NCBI RefSeq assembly: GCF_007859915.1
Contig: NZ_SJPM01000002.1
Span: 189,346 to 253,345, forward strand
From: Neorhodopirellula pilleata
Lineage (GTDB): Bacteria > Planctomycetota > Planctomycetia > Pirellulales > Pirellulaceae
Reading direction: 5' to 3'
DNA length: 64,000 nucleotides
The translations under genes were made by a program, and so were the position numbers. The number at the start of each line of letters is the position of its first letter. Position 1 is the stretch's first letter. The notes beneath the pieces were generated by a model. That model saw only the letters and a list, made by a program, of their open reading frames with translations. It had not been told where the DNA came from and did not search any database. Positions 16,193 through 24,873 of this stretch are shown here, piece after piece.

Positions 16193-16447
16193 GACGGCTT
16201 TTGCGGTTTTACAAATCGAAACTCAATCGTCCGTCCTAGGTGACGGCGTCCGTTCGTCGACAGAATGAATCTCGGTGACATCTACCTCAAGACGTTTTTT
16301 GCATCACTGCAATTGTTTTCCTTGCCGCAGTCACGGTTGTTGGTGGCATTCGTTTTTGGCGTCGAGTTCACGCCGGTTGGCTTATGACACTTTCGATATT
16401 AGACTGGAATGTCATATCTTTGCTGCAATGCAATCATCGGCTCAAGA
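16193..16447. other. intergenic, no gene seen
   Basis: This stretch of about 250 bases after the S23 gene includes a short inverted pair around CCTTAGGACGG and CCGTCCTAGG (16186-16240). There is no coding signal. Confidence 0.4.
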
Positions 16448-16804
16448 ATGACCTCAACCGACCCGTACCAGCCTCCAGCGGGAGACGTTGTAGACGACAC
16501 CTCGCTTTCTCGCTGGAGAATGCTGCCTGCTGCGTTATCGGCAATCATAGGCTTTGCTAGCATGGCCCCTGGACTGTTAGGGGCATTTCTCATTGTGCTC
16601 GGGTGGGGCGAAATGGGAGACTGGAAAAGGGAGATGCAGACAAGTAACATGCCTTTATTGCTTACTTTTGCCGTTTTGTATTTTGTCGCCGGGTTTTCAT
16701 GTGTCCTCGCTGCTTCGCGCTGGTGGCGTGGGCGGTACAGTATTGCAATTGCTCTGAATGCTCCGTTCTTCCTAGTCCTTTGTGTCGGGATCATTCTCGG
16801 CTGA
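16448..16804 (+). CDS. small membrane protein, three predicted spans
   Basis: This 118-aa protein starts at ATG 16448 (MTSTDPYQPPAGDVVDD). It has three hydrophobic stretches: about 23-50 (MLPAALSAIIGFASMAPGLL), about 65-85 (LLLTFAVLYFVAGFSCVLA) and about 95-117. An upstream in-frame start exists but adds a poor N-terminus. The YQPP start and overall design are common in uncharacterised planctomycete membrane proteins. Function is unknown. Confidence 0.65.
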   Translation: MTSTDPYQPPAGDVVDDTSLSRWRMLPAALSAIIGFASMAPGLLGAFLIVLGWGEMGDWKREMQTSNMPLLLTFAVLYFVAGFSCVLAASRWWRGRYSIAIALNAPFFLVLCVGIILG

Positions 16805-17006
16805 TCTCAGGACCGTTCACCAGTTTTGGCTAAACCCTAGCCCAGCGGCCCTCTTTACTCCTACTCAACCGGCGGATAACCAATAGGGATTCGACTTCGT
16901 GGCGAGGCGTGGTTTGAGTTTGAATCTTTTTCTTGGCTGGTTCGTAAGTCGCTGCGCGACGCCAGCGCCACTAGCCGAAGCTCAATTCTTCGAGAGCGTT
17001 TCGCTC

Positions 17007-17020
17007 GGGTCAGACGCGGG
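17007..17020. repeat. GGGTCAGACGCGGG motif copy
   Basis: This 14-mer is identical to bases 142-155 upstream of the RAYT transposase. It lies in the gene-free interval 16805-17040, in which I see nothing else. Confidence 0.4.
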
Positions 17021-17040
17021 CGCGAGGCTCCCGAGCATGG

Positions 17041-17337
17041 TTATCCGTTGCGGTGAATGAACGAGGAGTCATCGCGACCACCGCCCATTAACGCAACGAT
17101 CAAGATATCGCTGCGATCGACCCTGAAATGAATGATGTAGGAAAACCGCTTGAGTCGGCATGGGCGCAGTCCGTTCTTGGCGATCGCGAAAAGAAGTGGG
17201 TTGTCCTGAATTCGGTGTATCGCCGAAACGTATTCGGCAATAAATTCATCGCCGAGCCCCGGGCGTTTGTCGTCGTACCACAGGGCGGCGGCGCAGACAT
17301 CATCCTCAATCTCTGGACGATACGAAAGAAGCCACAT
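17041..17337 (-). CDS. ParE/RelE-type toxin
   Basis: This protein of about 98 aa has the ParE/RelE toxin fold. It begins with YRPEIEDDVCAAALWYDDKR, has GLGDEFIAEYVSAIHRIQDNP in the middle, and ends with FSYIIHFRVDRSDILIVALM. It follows its antitoxin with a one-base overlap if started at ATG 17337; a GTG one codon earlier (17340) is also possible. Members poison either gyrase or translation; the sequence alone does not say which. Confidence 0.88.
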   Translation of the reverse strand: MWLLSYRPEIEDDVCAAALWYDDKRPGLGDEFIAEYVSAIHRIQDNPLLFAIAKNGLRPCRLKRFSYIIHFRVDRSDILIVALMGGGRDDSSFIHRNG

Positions 17338-17558
17338 CACCGCCGCTTTTCAATGCGTCGCATCATTTCGTCGTGCGAAATGGCGGTCGATGGATCTGCA
17401 TGGTGTGCAGCAAGCCGACGGTCCATTTCGGCTTGCTGTTCCGCCGACGGCGAAAGATCAACATCGTCAGGCAGGGTATCCCAGATCGCATGCACGACAC
17501 GCAAGCGATCCCCCACCGGAAGCGTGGAAAGGTCTGAAATTGTTTGGTCAACGTTCAT
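17337..17558 (-). CDS. addiction-module antitoxin
   Basis: This 73-aa protein (MNVDQTISDLSTLPVGDRLRVVH...) has the pattern of the short addiction-module component family that pairs with ParE/RelE toxins: a helical N-terminus and a charged C-terminus (EMMRRIEKRR). It comes first in the operon and overlaps the toxin gene, as expected for antitoxins. It probably binds its own promoter. Confidence 0.88.
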   Translation of the reverse strand: MNVDQTISDLSTLPVGDRLRVVHAIWDTLPDDVDLSPSAEQQAEMDRRLAAHHADPSTAISHDEMMRRIEKRR

Positions 17559-17923
17559 GATACATCCTCCGGCAATATTTTAGCCGAGAGTGAGCCGAAG
17601 GTCGAGCGAACAGAATGCTCGCGAGTTACCGTGTTCTCAGTCGGATAGATCGCATTTCGTTATCCGACTGGGACGCTCGATACGCTCTCATCCAAACCCC
17701 GCAACTAACATGACGCCGCCATTGCCTCGCTGCGACACTTCCCCCGAACTCACCACGCTGCGGGAATGGTGCGACGGGCGCTATGCTCCTCATCTTTCCG
17801 CTTTCCCCGATTCTTGGCAGCGTCGGTGCGGGGATCGGCTTCGTGTCCGCTCTTGTTTGCGACGCTGCAACTCGCAACGCCACGCCCAGTCATACGCCCC
17901 AAGACGGCGGATAATCACGACAA
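17559..17923. other. gene-poor stretch
   Basis: Open frames here have no family resemblance and the sequence lacks ribosome-binding sites. A short inverted pair (CAGTCGGATA...TATCCGACTG, about 17638-17671) is the only structure seen. This may be decayed DNA of the accessory island. Confidence 0.4.
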
Positions 17924-18115
17924 TCGGGATTCCGTTGAACAGCGCCGAGGGCAATGGCAAACGAAGCCTGAATGAATCGTTGCAATGTTGACTCGGATGG
18001 CGATCAAGTTTGACGGCGTCGAAGAGCCATCGTACAACTATCCGGCGGTGATCGATTACGAGCACGAGCACCGCGATGCTGAGCACGAACGAGAGTGAGA
18101 ACCAAGCCGTGCACC
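17924..18115 (+). pseudogene. remnant 1 of an S23 four-helix-bundle gene
   Basis: GATTCCGTTGAACAGCGCCG onward matches the intact gene near 15867. The sequence then jumps at about 17980 to the part matching 16053 onward (TGTTGACTCGGATGGCGATC), through the GAGCACGAGCAC repeat, and ends at GCCGTGCACC. The internal deletion is about 130 bases and the frame is lost. The N-terminal half is missing. Confidence 0.8.
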
Positions 18116-18166
18116 AAAAATTGGCTTGCGTGGTTTAACCGATAGAAATCTTCTGGATCGAATGCC

Positions 18167-20284
18167 ATGAGCCTGTTGAATCTGCATCGTTCGACCCTAC
18201 TTCTAACGTTATTTACCCTGTCAACTTGTTTGTACGCAGACACAGCGGACGACAAACAAGAGCTTTCTTCCGAGAACGCGGACTGGACTTCACGAGGTTT
18301 TTGGCGGACCGACGACGGCGATCCCGTGCCGAGCGGTTGGGAGTTTACCGACGGACAGATTTCTTTGGTCGCACCGCGTCGAGGCGGCAATATTCTGTCA
18401 CCACCCTTGCCCGCCAACTTTGATCTTTCGTGGCAATGGAAGATCGAGAAGGGTGTTAACAGCGGATTGAAGTACCGCGTGCGCCGATTCGAGGGACGCT
18501 ATCTTGGGCTAGAGTATCAGCTGATCGATAGTAAGCCGGATAGCACGAGCGATAGCTCGACCGCAGCCGTCTATGATCTTGTCGGGCCGGCACGAGACAA
18601 AACGTTACATCCACCGGGCCAATGGAATCAATCACGCATCGTCGCCACGGGCAGCCGAATTACCCACTATCTCAATGGCGACATGGTGGCTTCGGTGTCA
18701 ACCGAAGGACCGGCTTGGGAAACCCGAATCGCTTTAAGCAAGTTTGGTGGGGAAATCGGTTTCGGTCTACCGGTTCCTGGCGGTCGCGTCATGTTGACTG
18801 ATCACGGCGGAAAAGTGACGTTTCGAAATTTTCAGTTTACCGAAGTGGACGCAGCCGCGTCCGAGCAGACCTTACCAACCGGCCCATTCCTCGCCAATGC
18901 AACTCGCAACAGTTGGGCCGACCAGAATAGCATCGTGTTATGGACGCGTACGACACGAAACCCAGAGATGTTGGTTGATGGTCGAGATTTTGTGACGTTA
19001 GCCGAACAGCAAGCTCGAAAGCTCGCAGACGAAAAAGACCCCGAGAAACTTCTCAATCTTCAATTGCCCAACGGTGCGAGTCTGGATGAAATGCTCGGTG
19101 CATGCCCTGGCGCACCAGGCAAGGTTCGGCTGTCCTACCATCCCGTTGGCCAACATCAGCGAATCAAGAACACCCATTGGATCACTACTTCCGCTCAAAG
19201 CGACTTCACAGCGCAATGGAAACTCGAGAGTCTAAAGGCCAACTCGAATTACGTCACGATCGTTGAAGCGCAAACGCTCGATGGAGAACCATCGGCTGTG
19301 CTTCGAGGTGCGTTCCGAACCGCTCCCGAATCCGATGAAGTCCAGGATGTCAACTTTTGCATTACTACCTGCCATGATTTCATCCGACGGGACGACGGCA
19401 TGAACGGTCACAAAATTTACCCGGCGATGAGCGAGCTGAATCCTCATTTTGTCGTCCACGCCGGAGACATCGAATACTATGACAAGCCTGATCCGTGGGC
19501 GTTGACCAAGTCATTGATGCGTTTCAAATGGGGGCGTATTTTCGCGCTACCCAACAATCGTCGTTTCTATCACCACACGACGAGCTACTTCATCAAGGAC
19601 GATCACGACACCCTGGCCAATGATTGTTGGCCGGGGACCACTTTCGGCTCGGTAACTTTCGAAGAAGGCGTTCAGCTTTTCAATGAAGAACAATTCCCAA
19701 GCCGCGATCCTCGCTACAAGAGTATTCGATGGGGCCGCGATTTGGAGATCTGGATTCTGGAAGGACGAGACTACCGCAGCCCAAACCATATGCCCGACGG
19801 ACCAGAAAAATCGATCCTAGGCAAGGAGCAGAAGGCATGGTTGTTCGAGACACTCGCAAGTTCCGATGCGAAGTTTAAGTTGATCTGTAGTCCAACACCC
19901 ATCGTCGGTCCCGATCGCAACAACAAAAAAGATAATCACGCGAACGACACTTATGCCTACGAGGGCAATGAGATTCGCGAACAACTTGCGACCATACCGG
20001 GAGCCATCGTATTGTGCGGCGACCGTCACTGGCAGTACGCTTCGGTGGACGGAGAAACCGGCGTATGGGAATTTGGCTGTGGCCCCGGTAGCGAAAAACA
20101 TCAAATGGGTTGGAAACGCGGTGACGAACGCCCCGCTCATCAATTCCTACGAGTCGATGGGGGATTCCTATCAGGAAGAGTCAGTCACCATGGCAACGAC
20201 CAAGAAACGAGACTAACCATCCACCACCACGATGTATCAGGTAAACAGGTCAGTCGGTTCGTGTTCCCGATCAAAAAAGACTGA
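18167..20284 (+). CDS. secreted DUF1080-PhoD-like phosphatase fusion
   Basis: This 705-aa protein has a signal peptide (about 1-24). A DUF1080/LamG-like jelly-roll domain covers about 35-228 (GFWRTDDGDPVPSGWEF, SGLKYRVRRFEGRYLGLEYQ, GEIGFGLPVPGGRVMLTDHG). A PhoD-type metallophosphatase domain runs from about 245 to the end. Metal-site motifs of the phosphatase are HAGDIEYYD, FIKDDHDTLAND and VLCGDRHWQYAS. PhoD enzymes hydrolyse phosphodiesters and monoesters outside the cytoplasm. DUF1080 modules are common in planctomycetes and are linked to carbohydrate binding or 3-keto-glycoside cleavage. The fusion suggests a phosphorylated or sulfated polysaccharide-related substrate (inferred). The gene appears monocistronic. 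Confidence 0.85.
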   Translation: MSLLNLHRSTLLLTLFTLSTCLYADTADDKQELSSENADWTSRGFWRTDDGDPVPSGWEFTDGQISLVAPRRGGNILSPPLPANFDLSWQWKIEKGVNSGLKYRVRRFEGRYLGLEYQLIDSKPDSTSDSSTAAVYDLVGPARDKTLHPPGQWNQSRIVATGSRITHYLNGDMVASVSTEGPAWETRIALSKFGGEIGFGLPVPGGRVMLTDHGGKVTFRNFQFTEVDAAASEQTLPTGPFLANATRNSWADQNSIVLWTRTTRNPEMLVDGRDFVTLAEQQARKLADEKDPEKLLNLQLPNGASLDEMLGACPGAPGKVRLSYHPVGQHQRIKNTHWITTSAQSDFTAQWKLESLKANSNYVTIVEAQTLDGEPSAVLRGAFRTAPESDEVQDVNFCITTCHDFIRRDDGMNGHKIYPAMSELNPHFVVHAGDIEYYDKPDPWALTKSLMRFKWGRIFALPNNRRFYHHTTSYFIKDDHDTLANDCWPGTTFGSVTFEEGVQLFNEEQFPSRDPRYKSIRWGRDLEIWILEGRDYRSPNHMPDGPEKSILGKEQKAWLFETLASSDAKFKLICSPTPIVGPDRNNKKDNHANDTYAYEGNEIREQLATIPGAIVLCGDRHWQYASVDGETGVWEFGCGPGSEKHQMGWKRGDERPAHQFLRVDGGFLSGRVSHHGNDQETRLTIHHHDVSGKQVSRFVFPIKKD

Positions 20285-20380
20285 GCCTTGCGAAGACTTC
20301 AACGATTGCACTCACTCAATCGCGAAAGAGGTCAGCCGAACGTTCGAACTGCGATCGCCAATCAATTGATGCAGTGTGTC

Positions 20381-20566
20381 CACGGCTTTCAAGATTTCAA
20401 AATCTCTGAGCGGTTTGCATCGCCACGCTCGTGATCAATCGTTTGACGGCGTCGAAGAGTCTTCATAGGCCTATCCCGTAGCGATCGAGCACGAGTACGA
20501 GCACCGCGTTGCTGAGCACGAGCACGTGATCAGCGAAAAGGGGGGAACGCAGGACCGGCCGCGCGT
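20381..20566 (+). pseudogene. remnant 2 of an S23 four-helix-bundle gene
   Basis: The stretch GGCTTTCAAGATTTCAAAAT to CGTGATCAAT matches the intact gene at about 15792-15848. The sequence then jumps to the match of about 16077 (TTTGACGGCGTCGAAGAGTC) and runs through the GAGCACGAGTACGAGCACCG repeat. The deleted part is about 230 bases and the frame is broken. The interval 20285-20613 holds nothing else. Confidence 0.8.
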
Positions 20567-20613
20567 TCATCTCATCAATGAGTCAAAGGCAACATTCGAG
20601 TTGTCTTGGGCCG

Positions 20614-21150
20614 TTAAGAAGTCGCCTTGGCTTGACCGCCGGCGAGTTGGCCGGTGACGGCTTCGATCGGGATGGGAATGCCACGGAGACAACCTTCCAG
20701 GACGAGGTTGTTGCCCACGATGCCTTGGAAGCTGGCGACAATCATGCGGCCTCGTCGGGCTTTGTCCAAGCGGACCATCAAGACGAGTTTGTCGCCGGGG
20801 ACAACGACGCCACGGAAGCGGACTTCATCGACACCTCCGAAACCGACCATGGCGGCGCCGAGAAGATCGTGCTTTTGCGTGTAATAGCTTGAAAGCTGTG
20901 CGACGGCTTCGAGCATCACGACTCCCGGCATCAGTGGCATGCCGGGCATGTGTCCACGAACCCAAAATTCATGCTCGGTGACCTCTTTGTAGGCCGCGCA
21001 AGCATTCTGTTGCAGATCCTCACAGAGGATCGCGGTCAGTTGTTCCATCTCGTGCCGTTGGGGATTGAACTTCCGGATCGCTTCGATATCGGCGATCGGG
21101 TTGTCGAAATCCAACAGGCTGGGGTCGATGATGAATTCGCTTTTGGCCAC
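20614..21150 (-). CDS. fabZ: 3-hydroxyacyl-ACP dehydratase, FabZ/FabA hot-dog family
   Basis: This 178-aa hot-dog-fold enzyme carries out the dehydration step of fatty-acid elongation. It has the catalytic-His block HMPGMPLMPGVVMLEAVAQ, with the histidine in the FabZ position, and the downstream hot-dog strand DEVRFRGVVVPGDKL. Canonical FabZ is about 145-150 aa; the extra N-terminus (FIIDPSLLDFDNPIADIEAI) is typical of planctomycete copies. The start is GTG 21150. Its upstream neighbour, a 32-aa basic protein, ends three bases before it, so it is likely co-transcribed with the rplM-rpsI-infA genes. Confidence 0.88.
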   Translation of the reverse strand: MAKSEFIIDPSLLDFDNPIADIEAIRKFNPQRHEMEQLTAILCEDLQQNACAAYKEVTEHEFWVRGHMPGMPLMPGVVMLEAVAQLSSYYTQKHDLLGAAMVGFGGVDEVRFRGVVVPGDKLVLMVRLDKARRGRMIVASFQGIVGNNLVLEGCLRGIPIPIEAVTGQLAGGQAKATS

Positions 21151-21153
21151 GGA

Positions 21154-21252
21154 TCAGGTCTTGAGTTTCTTCCGTTTGGCCTTGCGAGCTTTCGCGTTTG
21201 CCGGGCGACGCCCGTGGTTGGCTTTCTTGAGCTTATGGTGTGGTTTGGCCAC
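21154..21252 (-). CDS. 32-aa very basic protein, ribosomal-like
   Basis: This short ORF from GTG 21252 encodes VAKPHHKLKKANHGRRPANA... ending KRKKLKT. It is almost entirely Lys/Arg/His/Ala/Asn, lies between infA and fabZ on the same strand, and ends three bases before the fabZ start. AAGGTG lies upstream as a weak ribosome-binding site. Size, charge and position in a ribosomal-protein operon suggest an extra small ribosomal or RNA-binding protein, like the bTHX or bS22 types, though I cannot assign it to either. It is too short for usual gene-calling cut-offs. Confidence 0.7.
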   Translation of the reverse strand: MAKPHHKLKKANHGRRPANAKARKAKRKKLKT

Positions 21253-21318
21253 GGCGTGAACACCTTGAAGAATCAGAGGAATGGATACGAGTAAAAAGAG
21301 GTTCCGACGGCGAAAGAG

Positions 21319-21540
21319 CTAGCGTTCGCGATAGACGATTCGCCCCTTGGTCAAATCGTAGGGTGACAACTCGACGCGAACCTTATCGCCCGGAACGATC
21401 CGGATAAAGTGTTTTCGCATCCGTCCGGCGACGTGCGCCATGACTTCGTTGCCTGTTTCTAATTGAACGCGGAATCGGGTGTTGGCGAGCGCCTGTGTGA
21501 CGGTCCCCTCGACTTCGAACGCTTCCTCTTTTTTACTCAA
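21319..21540 (-). CDS. infA: translation initiation factor IF-1
   Basis: This is a 73-aa S1/OB-fold protein that binds the 30S A site. The sequence ([56 protein letters not shown]) is classic IF-1. The frame stays open upstream to 21591, but that would overlap rpsI and add 17 residues. The TTG at 21540 gives SKKEEAF..., the family's normal length (72-73 aa), with AGG ten bases upstream. It follows rpsI closely. Confidence 0.93.
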   Translation of the reverse strand: MSKKEEAFEVEGTVTQALANTRFRVQLETGNEVMAHVAGRMRKHFIRIVPGDKVRVELSPYDLTKGRIVYRER

Positions 21541-21553
21541 AACTTGGACCTGT

Positions 21554-21967
21554 TTACCGTTTACTGAACTGGACGCCGCGACGAGCACCACGAAGACCAG
21601 GTTTCTTGCGTTCCTTCATGCGAGAATCCCGCGTCAGGAAGCTGCCGATACGCATAGGATCGTGCAGCGACTCGTCGTGGCTGCAAATTGCCCGGGCCAG
21701 GCCCATGCGGATGGCACCACTTTGTCCGGTCATGCCGCCACCGGAAACGCGGACCAAAACGTCGACTTGACCGGCGAGTCCCGCCGCTTCGAGCGTTTGG
21801 ATGACAGCGAATTGATGCTGATCGTTGACGAAATATTCTGCTAAGGATTTGCCATTAACGGTGATCGTGCCACTTCCCGGTCGAACGCGAACGCGGGCGA
21901 CGCTGGACTTACGACGACCTGTGCCCAGGGCATCGCCATTAATCTTGTCTTTTTTTACTGCCATCAT
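21554..21967 (-). CDS. rpsI: 30S ribosomal protein uS9
   Basis: This 137-aa protein has the typical [19 protein letters not shown] start, a central [20 protein letters not shown], and ends in RGVQFSKR, the C-terminal tail that contacts P-site tRNA. Two consecutive ATGs (21967, 21964) are possible starts. It lies 12 bases after rplM, the usual bacterial pairing. Confidence 0.96.
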   Translation of the reverse strand: MMAVKKDKINGDALGTGRRKSSVARVRVRPGSGTITVNGKSLAEYFVNDQHQFAVIQTLEAAGLAGQVDVLVRVSGGGMTGQSGAIRMGLARAICSHDESLHDPMRIGSFLTRDSRMKERKKPGLRGARRGVQFSKR

Positions 21968-21979
21968 GGGACGAATACC

Positions 21980-22465
21980 TTAAGCGTTGACTTTCTTGCT
22001 TTTGCGGACCAATTCGACGGGCTGTTGAGCCGCGTGTGGATGATCTGGGCCGGCGTACAATTTGAGTTTGCTCAGCATATGGCGAGCGAGTTTGTTTTTG
22101 GGGAGCATTCGGCGGACCGCATGCAAGAGCAAGTCTTCCGGCTTGCGAGCTTGCCGATCTTGATAGCTCTCAAGTCTCAATCTGGGATAGCCTGTGTACC
22201 AGGTGTAGTGGCGGTCGGACATTTTGTTGCCCGTCATGCCGATCTTATCCACGTTGGTAACGATGACGAAATCGCCGCAATCGACGTGCGGGGTGTATTC
22301 AGGGCGGTGTTTGCCCATCAAAATCACAGCAATATCGCTGGCCAATCGGCCCAAAGTCTCATCGGTCGCATCGACGACGTGCCATTGCTTTTCGACTTCG
22401 CCAGGCTTGGCCATGTAGGTTCGCTGAACAGCCACGGGGGTAACTTTTCTCGGGGGAGGCATCAA
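21980..22465 (-). CDS. rplM: 50S ribosomal protein uL13
   Basis: This 161-aa protein has core motifs WHVVDATDETLGRLASDIAV, GKHRPEYTPHVDCGDFVIV, KIGMTGNKMSDRHYTWYTGY, and LLHAVRRMLPKNKLARHM. It is about 15 residues longer than E. coli uL13 at the N-terminus. ATG 22465 and ATG 22462 are adjacent. It is the first gene of the rplM-rpsI-infA-basic protein-fabZ cluster. Confidence 0.96.
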   Translation of the reverse strand: MMPPPRKVTPVAVQRTYMAKPGEVEKQWHVVDATDETLGRLASDIAVILMGKHRPEYTPHVDCGDFVIVTNVDKIGMTGNKMSDRHYTWYTGYPRLRLESYQDRQARKPEDLLLHAVRRMLPKNKLARHMLSKLKLYAGPDHPHAAQQPVELVRKSKKVNA

Positions 22466-22559
22466 AAATTTGAATCGCAGAGCGTACTCGACCGACCCCT
22501 AGGAAGACAAGGCCTTCTGGGCAACGGATTTCGGTTTTTCGGGGGAATGTTTGGGAGGT

Positions 22560-23510
22560 TTAATTCACCGGCGTTCCCAAGGGAGGCCCGATCGGCGGTC
22601 CGAGGGCTGGTTCGGCGGTTGTTTCCACGGGTGCGACGTCGACGCTGACTCGCAGGGTCGTGGCTCCGCCCCCGAGCACGATGCCTCGCATGGGGCTGAT
22701 GTCGTCGTAATCTCGACCATGACAAATCGGGATATGATCGGTCCCCGTTCGCACCGCGTTGGTCGGATCAAAATCGACCCAACCGATTTGAGATCCGGCA
22801 TAAACACTGATCCAAGCGTGAGACTCGTCGCATCCGACCAAGCGAGGTTTCCCAGGCGGTGGATACGTTCGCAAATAGCCGCTGACATATCGGGCGGGCA
22901 ATCCGATGCTGCGTAAACACGCGATTTGGATATGGGCGAAGTCCTGGCAGACGCCGGCTTTGAGTTCGAATGCGTGCGAGGTGGAGGTGTTCACGTCTGT
23001 TGCGGTGGTGTCGTATCGGAAATCCCGATGAATCTTCCGCGTCAAGGCGTCGACGCCTTCGGTCACCGAAACGCCTGGCAACAAGCACTGACGCGCATAG
23101 TCGGCGAATCGAGGATCGTGTTGAATTCGCGTCGACCCGAATGTGAACTCGCGGGCTTGCCAATCGATGGGTGTCGTTCCCGCACGCACATCGCCGACCA
23201 AGGTTTCCCACGCGGGCGCATCTAATAAGTTCTCAGCCTCGGGGGCGAATACGCTGACGCGACTGCGAACGTTGACTATGAGTGATCGGTGCAACGCTTC
23301 GATCGAAAACGAATCGACGATGTTGCCGAAATAATCCGGATGGGTGTCAATGGATAGCGGTTGCGGCTCGATCTGAACCTGACATTCGTGGCACGTCAGA
23401 TGGGGCTGTGTCCTCGGCCGCATCCGAAGTTGGTTTTGGCACAGCGCGACCGGCTCACTATATTGATACGAAGTCGAGTGCAGGATGCGATACTGAGCGG
23501 TGGCGGTCAT
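22560..23510 (-). CDS. transglutaminase-like (papain-fold) protein
   Basis: This 316-aa protein has an N-terminal beta domain (ILHSTSYQYSEPVALCQNQL, typical of bacterial transglutaminase-like proteins) and a catalytic core. The Cys is in FELKAGVCQDFAHIQ, the His in DESHAWISVY and the Asp in GWVDFDPTN. The C-terminus is a short Pro-rich tail. Such proteins act as cysteine proteases or amidases, often in the cytoplasm because no signal peptide is present. No operon partner is visible. Confidence 0.9.
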   Translation of the reverse strand: MTATAQYRILHSTSYQYSEPVALCQNQLRMRPRTQPHLTCHECQVQIEPQPLSIDTHPDYFGNIVDSFSIEALHRSLIVNVRSRVSVFAPEAENLLDAPAWETLVGDVRAGTTPIDWQAREFTFGSTRIQHDPRFADYARQCLLPGVSVTEGVDALTRKIHRDFRYDTTATDVNTSTSHAFELKAGVCQDFAHIQIACLRSIGLPARYVSGYLRTYPPPGKPRLVGCDESHAWISVYAGSQIGWVDFDPTNAVRTGTDHIPICHGRDYDDISPMRGIVLGGGATTLRVSVDVAPVETTAEPALGPPIGPPLGTPVN

Positions 23511-23774
23511 GAGGGGCCCGAAGTCGAAACGGCAGAAAGCCCCTTAGGTGAGAGCGATCCTTCGCGATCATTGTAGGGATGACAACTTCAACTGGGAACA
23601 TTCCGACCTCATGAACATGCGAGTTGAACTCCACTTCGTGGTATCTGGACTCGCAAAAGTTCAATGATCTAACTCGACAATTGCGAAGTCTTGCGACTCC
23701 GGCTGCGCACAGGGTGGAAGTTTGGCAATGACCAAACGTTCTTATGACTGGACACTCTCTTATGACGGGACACT

Positions 23775-24302
23775 CTATCGGGTGCGGATGTAGATCGGAA
23801 CCTGCATGATGTTCCGGTTCGAAAAACGGCTGGCCGTCGTCGGGTTGGGATTCCAGCTAGGACGCAACGTAGGGCTTCCCGCCCATCGAGCGGCTTCCAA
23901 TCGAGCGATCCGGCTGCGGGTTTCTTCCAACGCTCTAGCTTGGCGAAGCTCCATCGCCGTCATTCTCAATGGGTCACGAGACTTGGAACCGTTGTGCTCG
24001 TCGACCAACTTCAGATCCGAAGGACTACTCACCGGCAGCATCGCGAGACTGCGGTCGGAGAACGGAATCCGCTCGACCGCCGGACCGCTCGACTGCAGTC
24101 TCCCTTCCCCGAATGAAGAGGCGGGTTTGAACTCATCCGCCGGCCCTTGAGGCTCTTCGGTCGGAAGGGTTTCAAACCGCGCGTCGGTTGGTCGCTCGAA
24201 TAGATCATCGAGTCCTTGAGCCGAGGCGGTTGAAGCCGTTTGAATCAAAACCAACCCCGCGAGAAGCAAGGTAGGAATCAGAATGGCGGGTGAACGTTTC
24301 AT
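23775..24302 (-). CDS. secreted protein of unknown function
   Basis: This 175-aa protein starts at MKRSPAILIPTLLLAGLVLI and has a signal peptide cleaved near ASTASAQG. The mature part is polar and Pro/Ser-rich, with a predicted helix (MTAMELRQARALEETRSRIA). The longer in-frame start at 24335 is unlikely because it puts residues before the signal peptide. No family is recognised. Confidence 0.65.
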   Translation of the reverse strand: MKRSPAILIPTLLLAGLVLIQTASTASAQGLDDLFERPTDARFETLPTEEPQGPADEFKPASSFGEGRLQSSGPAVERIPFSDRSLAMLPVSSPSDLKLVDEHNGSKSRDPLRMTAMELRQARALEETRSRIARLEAARWAGSPTLRPSWNPNPTTASRFSNRNIMQVPIYIRTR

Positions 24303-24668
24303 TACGAAGGCCCAACGAATAAAGACACAGCCCATCGGGGGCCGCGCAAGCTAATTTGAACGCGTAAGAGATTGATCGACATTCTGGGGGTCCGGGATGA
24401 ACCTACCGCTTGGCTTTCTCGATGCGACAGCGATCGTCGTTCGGGTTAAATAAGGTAGGCAAATTGGGACAAAGCGATTGACGCCCTAGGTCGCCGAACT
24501 TGTCGGCCAGAAAAACTCATGGAGAAATCCAAGCGTGTGGGTGCAAAAAATGACAACTCTGCTAATCTTAACACAGTGACCCCGTGAGTCCGTCTCCTCG
24601 TGAGTCATCACGATGAATACTCTTGGTTGGTCAATTCCGAAACTCGAACATCTTGCAGGAGTCATTCC
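24303..24668. other. divergent intergenic region
   Basis: These 366 bases lie between the divergent secreted-protein and lipoprotein genes and should hold both promoters. I see no repeats or small ORFs that I can support. Confidence 0.4.
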
Positions 24669-24872
24669 ATGACCAAAAAGATCCTCTACTCCGTTTTCGC
24701 TCTGGCTTTGTTGACCACGACCGTCGGTTGCCCGCCACCCGCACCCGAAGCGGACGTCAGCGTCGACACCACCACCGCACCGGTCGCTCCTGCGGATGAC
24801 AACATGACCGCCGTAACGGAAGTTCCTACGGATAACGTCACCACGGGCAGCGAAACCCCCGAAACCCCGTAG
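24669..24872 (+). CDS. small lipoprotein
   Basis: This 67-aa protein starts at ATG 24669 with GCAGGAG seven bases upstream. Its signal peptide ends in the lipobox LLTTTVGC, followed by a Pro/Ala/Thr-rich acidic tail (PPPAPEADVSVDTTTAPVAP). Such tiny Thr-rich lipoproteins are common in planctomycetes and have no known function. The tsaE frame opens one base after its stop. Confidence 0.75.
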   Translation: MTKKILYSVFALALLTTTVGCPPPAPEADVSVDTTTAPVAPADDNMTAVTEVPTDNVTTGSETPETP

Positions 24873-24873
24873 T

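Noticed and set aside
17590..17991. 133-aa plus-strand ORF
   Set aside because: Odd composition, no ribosome-binding site, and it runs into the S23 remnant.
15671..20566. CRISPR array from the GAGCACGAGCAC repeats
   Set aside because: Copies are irregularly spaced by kilobases, partly coding, and have no unique equal-length spacers; no cas genes are present.
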